64,000 nucleotides of DNA. Source: Streptomyces antnestii. GTDB taxonomy: Bacteria > Actinomycetota > Actinomycetes > Streptomycetales > Streptomycetaceae. Shown one piece after another: positions 61,855 to 64,000 of this stretch. A program made the translations under genes and the position numbers. The stretch lies in assembly GCF_004005495.1 (NCBI RefSeq), contig NZ_RZYA01000015.1, forward strand, positions 124,001 through 188,000, written 5' to 3'. Every line of letters starts with the position of its first letter. Position 1 is the first letter of the stretch. The notes under the pieces are model-generated. The model was given only the letters and a program-made list of their open reading frames with translations, was not told where the DNA came from and searched no databases.

Positions 61855-62407
61855 GTGGCCAGGAGAGGTTGGGTGGGCCGCCCGCCGTGCTGAGCGGCCA
61901 ACTCAGCGAAGGCGCGCGCCATTTCGTGATGGATCTGCACCGTGTTGGGGACGGCGGCGTCGGCGGCCGGTCAGGGGCGGGTGCCGGGCCTGGTCCGGCA
62001 GTCCAGGGCGGCAGGTTCAGCACGGTGAGGGTGTAAGGGGACTTTGTGATCTGGGCTTGTGTGCCGAGGTCGGCGTCCGTCTGCCACAGGTGGATCAGAT
62101 ACTGCAGGCCGGAGGCCGTGCTGGCGGGCGCATCTGGAGGGAGCGCTGGGAATGGCTTCGTAAGTCCGGTCTCATCCGGGGTGACCAGGCGCCCGAGACG
62201 GCCGGTGAGGGCATCTGCCACCAGGTCGGGCACAGGGCGCCGGGGCCGGGCGCCGGAGAGCCAGTGGGCCACCGAGGTGCGGTCGTAGGTCAACGACAGG
62301 CCCTGCTGGGCCCCGAGTGCGTTGACGGCGCGTGCCAGGGATGCAGATGTCCAGGCCGCTTCGGTCAAAAGCGCGCCCAGGTGCAGGTTGCGGCAACGGT
62401 TGGGCAT
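61823..62407 (-). pseudogene. NsdA-type HTH regulator, frameshifted and 3' truncated
   Basis: The N-terminal part is intact: RCRNLHLGALLTEAAWTSAS, LARAVNALGAQQGLSLTYDR and TSVAHWLSGARPRRPVPDLV, a helix-turn-helix form seen in large Streptomyces regulators related to NsdA, followed by VLNLPPWTAG. Near 61966 one G appears to be missing: the good frame then continues as DAAVPNTVQIHHEMARAFAE and LAAQHGGRPTQPLLATYL in the shifted frame (to about 61830). The C-terminal half is gone. ATG at 62407; two tandem palindromes lie just upstream. Probably non-functional as an effector, though a DNA-binding N-terminus might still be made. Confidence 0.7.
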
Positions 62408-62459
62408 GGCCGCCTCGGTTCGGCAGTGGCGGGGCAGTGCCTGCCGCAGGCGGGTGCGC

Positions 62460-62500
62460 CGGCGTCCTCGCGCGAAGAGTCGGCGTCTTCGCGCGAAGAG
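62460..62500. promoter_or_regulatory. Tandem palindromic repeats upstream of the NsdA-type regulator
   Basis: Two 20-bp copies, CGGCGTCCTCGCGCGAAGAG (62460-62479) and CGGCGTCTTCGCGCGAAGAG (62481-62500), with one mismatch and a 21-bp period. The second contains the perfect palindrome TCTTCGCGCGAAGA. Placement 50-95 bases before the regulator start suggests an operator. Confidence 0.6.
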
Positions 62501-62547
62501 CCTGAACGCCGACTTCCGGTCTGCTCTGGCTCAATGAGCCTTTTCCA

Positions 62548-62740
62548 TCATCGGTCTGAGCTGGTCAGATGCAGGGTGAGGACGGCTTGGACGAGGCTGG
62601 TGATCCGGGTGGTGGAACATCGGAGCTTGCGTAGGAGCCTCCAGGACTTGAGGCTGGCAATGGCTTGTTCGACGAGTGCGCGGATCTTGGCGTGCGATCG
62701 GTTCCCCGCCTGCTGACCGGTGGAGAGAGTGTGCCTGCGT
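62548..62740 (-). mobile_element. IS5/IS112-type transposase C-terminal relic
   Basis: The minus strand encodes RRHTLSTGQQAGNRSHAKIR, ALVEQAIASLKSWRLLRKLR and CSTTRITSLVQAVLTLHLTS, then a stop. This is the conserved end of DDE transposases of IS112-like IS5-family elements. The upstream remainder is scrambled (the frame before about 62740 no longer fits), and no inverted repeats were identified. A fragment only. Confidence 0.8.
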
Positions 62741-63262
62741 CCCCAGTCCCGAACCGATCGCCAGCCGCCAGCCGAACGCACTCACGAAACTCTCGCCGCG
62801 CATCACTGAGCTACTGCCTGCGGCACACCTTACGACGGCGTACCGCGAGGATCAGGATCTGTCAGCCACTACGACACCACGAGCTGAACCTCAGTCGTTC
62901 CACCTTGGTAATGCCGCCCTACACGAGTGTTGGCTCTAGCGATCCCGGAAGTTGCGGCCCTCCTCTCGAACCTGCACACGTGCTGGGCCTTCGTCTGAAG
63001 TCCGGTGGATCAATTGCAGCACCTCGTGCTTGAGGCATCCCGCTAGAGGGATCAGCATCCTCCGTAGAGCTTTCTTGGACACTCTATGTATCCCGAATGG
63101 ACACTCTGCCTCGACGCTGTGGGCAGGGTTTAGTGCTCACCTATGCGTCGCTGGGGTCAGCCATCAGCTGCCAAGAACTAAGGGCAGCTTCCGCTGCCAG
63201 AGGGGCGCAACAACACACTGGGTCGCCTAGTGGTCACATACGCCAGAGAACGGGTAACTTGC
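62741..63262. other. Non-coding or decayed region
   Basis: About 520 bases with no convincing gene on either strand. Composition drops toward the right. Several short ORFs are present but show no codon bias or recognisable motif. Probably debris between the transposase relic and the following foreign gene, plus that gene's promoter. Confidence 0.6.
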
Positions 63263-64000
63263 ATGCATATCGGCTTCTTCTCCCCTCGGCCGCTCGGATA
63301 CTACGGCCTTTTCGATATGTTCAAAGACTCGCAAAATCACACCGTAACCGTATTCACGACAAAGGAAATGCTCGACGGCACCCAGGTTCCCGGTGAACGA
63401 ATTGTCATAGTGCCTGGCTACAAAATCAACGGAGAGTTGGAGCAAGCCGTGCTGGCTGAGCACGCAGCCAAGCCTTTTGACTATCTTGTAAGCTACGCAG
63501 AAGATGATCAACTTCGCGTGGCGGCCTTGCGAGAGCACTTGGGGATTCCAGGGCAGACTTACACCTCAGCCACAGCATACCGGGATAAAGCAGAGATGAA
63601 TCGGTACTGGGAAGAGAGGGATGTTCCTCATCCTCACCTCGAGCCGATAACCGAGGTGTCAGATCTCATCAACTTCATCGATCGCCACAAGTACCCCGTG
63701 GTTGTTAAGCCTCGATTTGGCGTGCGATCAATGTCTATTCATGTGCTTCGCGATGATGCGGACCGTGACCACTTTATCTCGAATTCGTGGGAGCGGCGCA
63801 CAGACACCATGTCGCCATGGGTCGCGCAGGTCCATGTCACTGGGCGCATAATTCAAGTGGATGGATTGATGCGCCATGGTCAATTGGAGTACGTGTGGCC
63901 GACAGAGACCTCTGACCATCTTAAGGTCTACGAGGGTGACGCCTTTCTGATGACCACTATGGCTATTGATGATCCGCTCCGAGTGCCGATTCAACACCTT
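63263..64000 (+). CDS. ATP-grasp ligase, foreign composition (partial, runs off window)
   Basis: The first 246 codons of an ATP-grasp enzyme read MHIGFFSPRPLGYYGLFDMF, then a pre-ATP-grasp region (GERIVIVPGYKINGELEQAV, YLVSYAEDDQLRVAALREHL), TYTSATAYRDKAEMNRYWEE, the ATP-binding lysine in KYPVVVKPRFGVRSMSIHVL, and VAQVHVTGRIIQVDGLM. This matches the carbamoyl-phosphate/biotin-carboxylase-like or peptide-ligase type, which joins a carboxylate to an amine or thiol using ATP. Two lines counted gave 27/60 and 29/60 G+C, with A/T at many third positions, far below the host. The ATG at 63263 is preferred; a GTG at 63230 is in frame. Substrate unknown. Confidence 0.82.
   Translation, partial: MHIGFFSPRPLGYYGLFDMFKDSQNHTVTVFTTKEMLDGTQVPGERIVIVPGYKINGELEQAVLAEHAAKPFDYLVSYAEDDQLRVAALREHLGIPGQTYTSATAYRDKAEMNRYWEERDVPHPHLEPITEVSDLINFIDRHKYPVVVKPRFGVRSMSIHVLRDDADRDHFISNSWERRTDTMSPWVAQVHVTGRIIQVDGLMRHGQLEYVWPTETSDHLKVYEGDAFLMTTMAIDDPLRVPIQHL

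Noticed and set aside
62952..63230. Small plus-strand ORF (92 codons) in the low-GC region
   Set aside because: No RBS, no recognisable motif and no codon bias; likely chance.
58170..64000. Prophage
   Set aside because: Only int and xis are seen, with no capsid, terminase or tail genes in the visible 5.8 kb. An integrative plasmid or other mobile element is equally possible, so no type is claimed.

Overview
The window is high-GC actinobacterial chromosome and almost certainly Streptomyces. Most of it looks about 70% G+C, with TTG/GTG starts, 4-bp ATGA gene overlaps, secreted proteases, several YkuD lipoproteins, and the actinomycete GlgE alpha-glucan operon. Gene order over roughly 10.8-58 kb matches, from memory, the S. 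coelicolor SCO5437-SCO5469 neighbourhood (MerR/thioredoxin, HelD, glgB, mak, treS, glgE, glgP, M4 protease, ABC exporters, two-component system, glgX, L,D-transpeptidases, enoyl-CoA hydratase, sdaA). I could not run an alignment. Layout: 0-3 kb holds the end of a CitA/DcuS-type sensor kinase divergent from a DctA dicarboxylate carrier. 3-5.4 kb holds a TetR repressor, an operator array and a DHA2 drug exporter. 5.4-8.6 kb is a lower-GC cassette (about 58% in lines I counted): a secreted cysteine-containing protein, two membrane proteins (one apparently frameshifted at a G8 run) and an ABC ATPase. 8.7-9.4 kb is the collapsed remnant of a DUF397/XRE/RsbW-like ATPase module. 9.5-14 kb holds a membrane PH-like protein, an isochorismatase-family hydrolase, MerR-thioredoxin and HelD. 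14-21.5 kb is the operon glgE-treS-mak-glgB, which turns trehalose into branched alpha-glucan through maltose-1-phosphate. 21.6-28 kb has a subtilisin and two tandem PQQ-type Ser/Thr kinases between glgE and glgP. 28-32.4 kb holds glgP and two GNAT proteins, one fused to a membrane domain. 32.5-36.4 kb has two paralogous M4 metalloproteases sharing a 42-bp upstream block with an AdpA-like motif. 36.8-44.5 kb holds a heterodimeric ABC exporter, an ABC-2 exporter and a NarL-type two-component system. 44.7-58.2 kb holds glgX, three YkuD lipoproteins, an enoyl-CoA hydratase, an anti-sigma-like ATPase, an atypical NodB-fold lipoprotein with a beta-propeller lipoprotein, GNAT/MerR, an EF-hand protein, an NADP-binding reductase and a GH25 lysozyme. 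From about 58.2 kb to the end lies an integrated mobile element. Its tyrosine recombinase reads directly into the 3-prime end of an L-serine dehydratase gene (sdaA), which marks the attachment site. The element carries an excisionase, a frameshifted HTH gene, a carbamoyltransferase lacking its N-terminus, a 3-prime-truncated nucleotide-sugar/glycosyltransferase-like gene, a decayed NsdA-type regulator, an IS5/IS112-type transposase relic and, at the right edge, a strikingly AT-richer ATP-grasp ligase (45-48% G+C in two lines counted) that runs out of the window. The rest of sdaA and the other attachment site should lie to the right. No tRNA, rRNA, CRISPR or convincing riboswitch was seen. The most novel points are the sdaA-integrase fusion and the foreign ATP-grasp cargo, the low-GC secreted-protein/ABC cassette, the GNAT-membrane fusion, and the shared regulatory block of the two M4 proteases.
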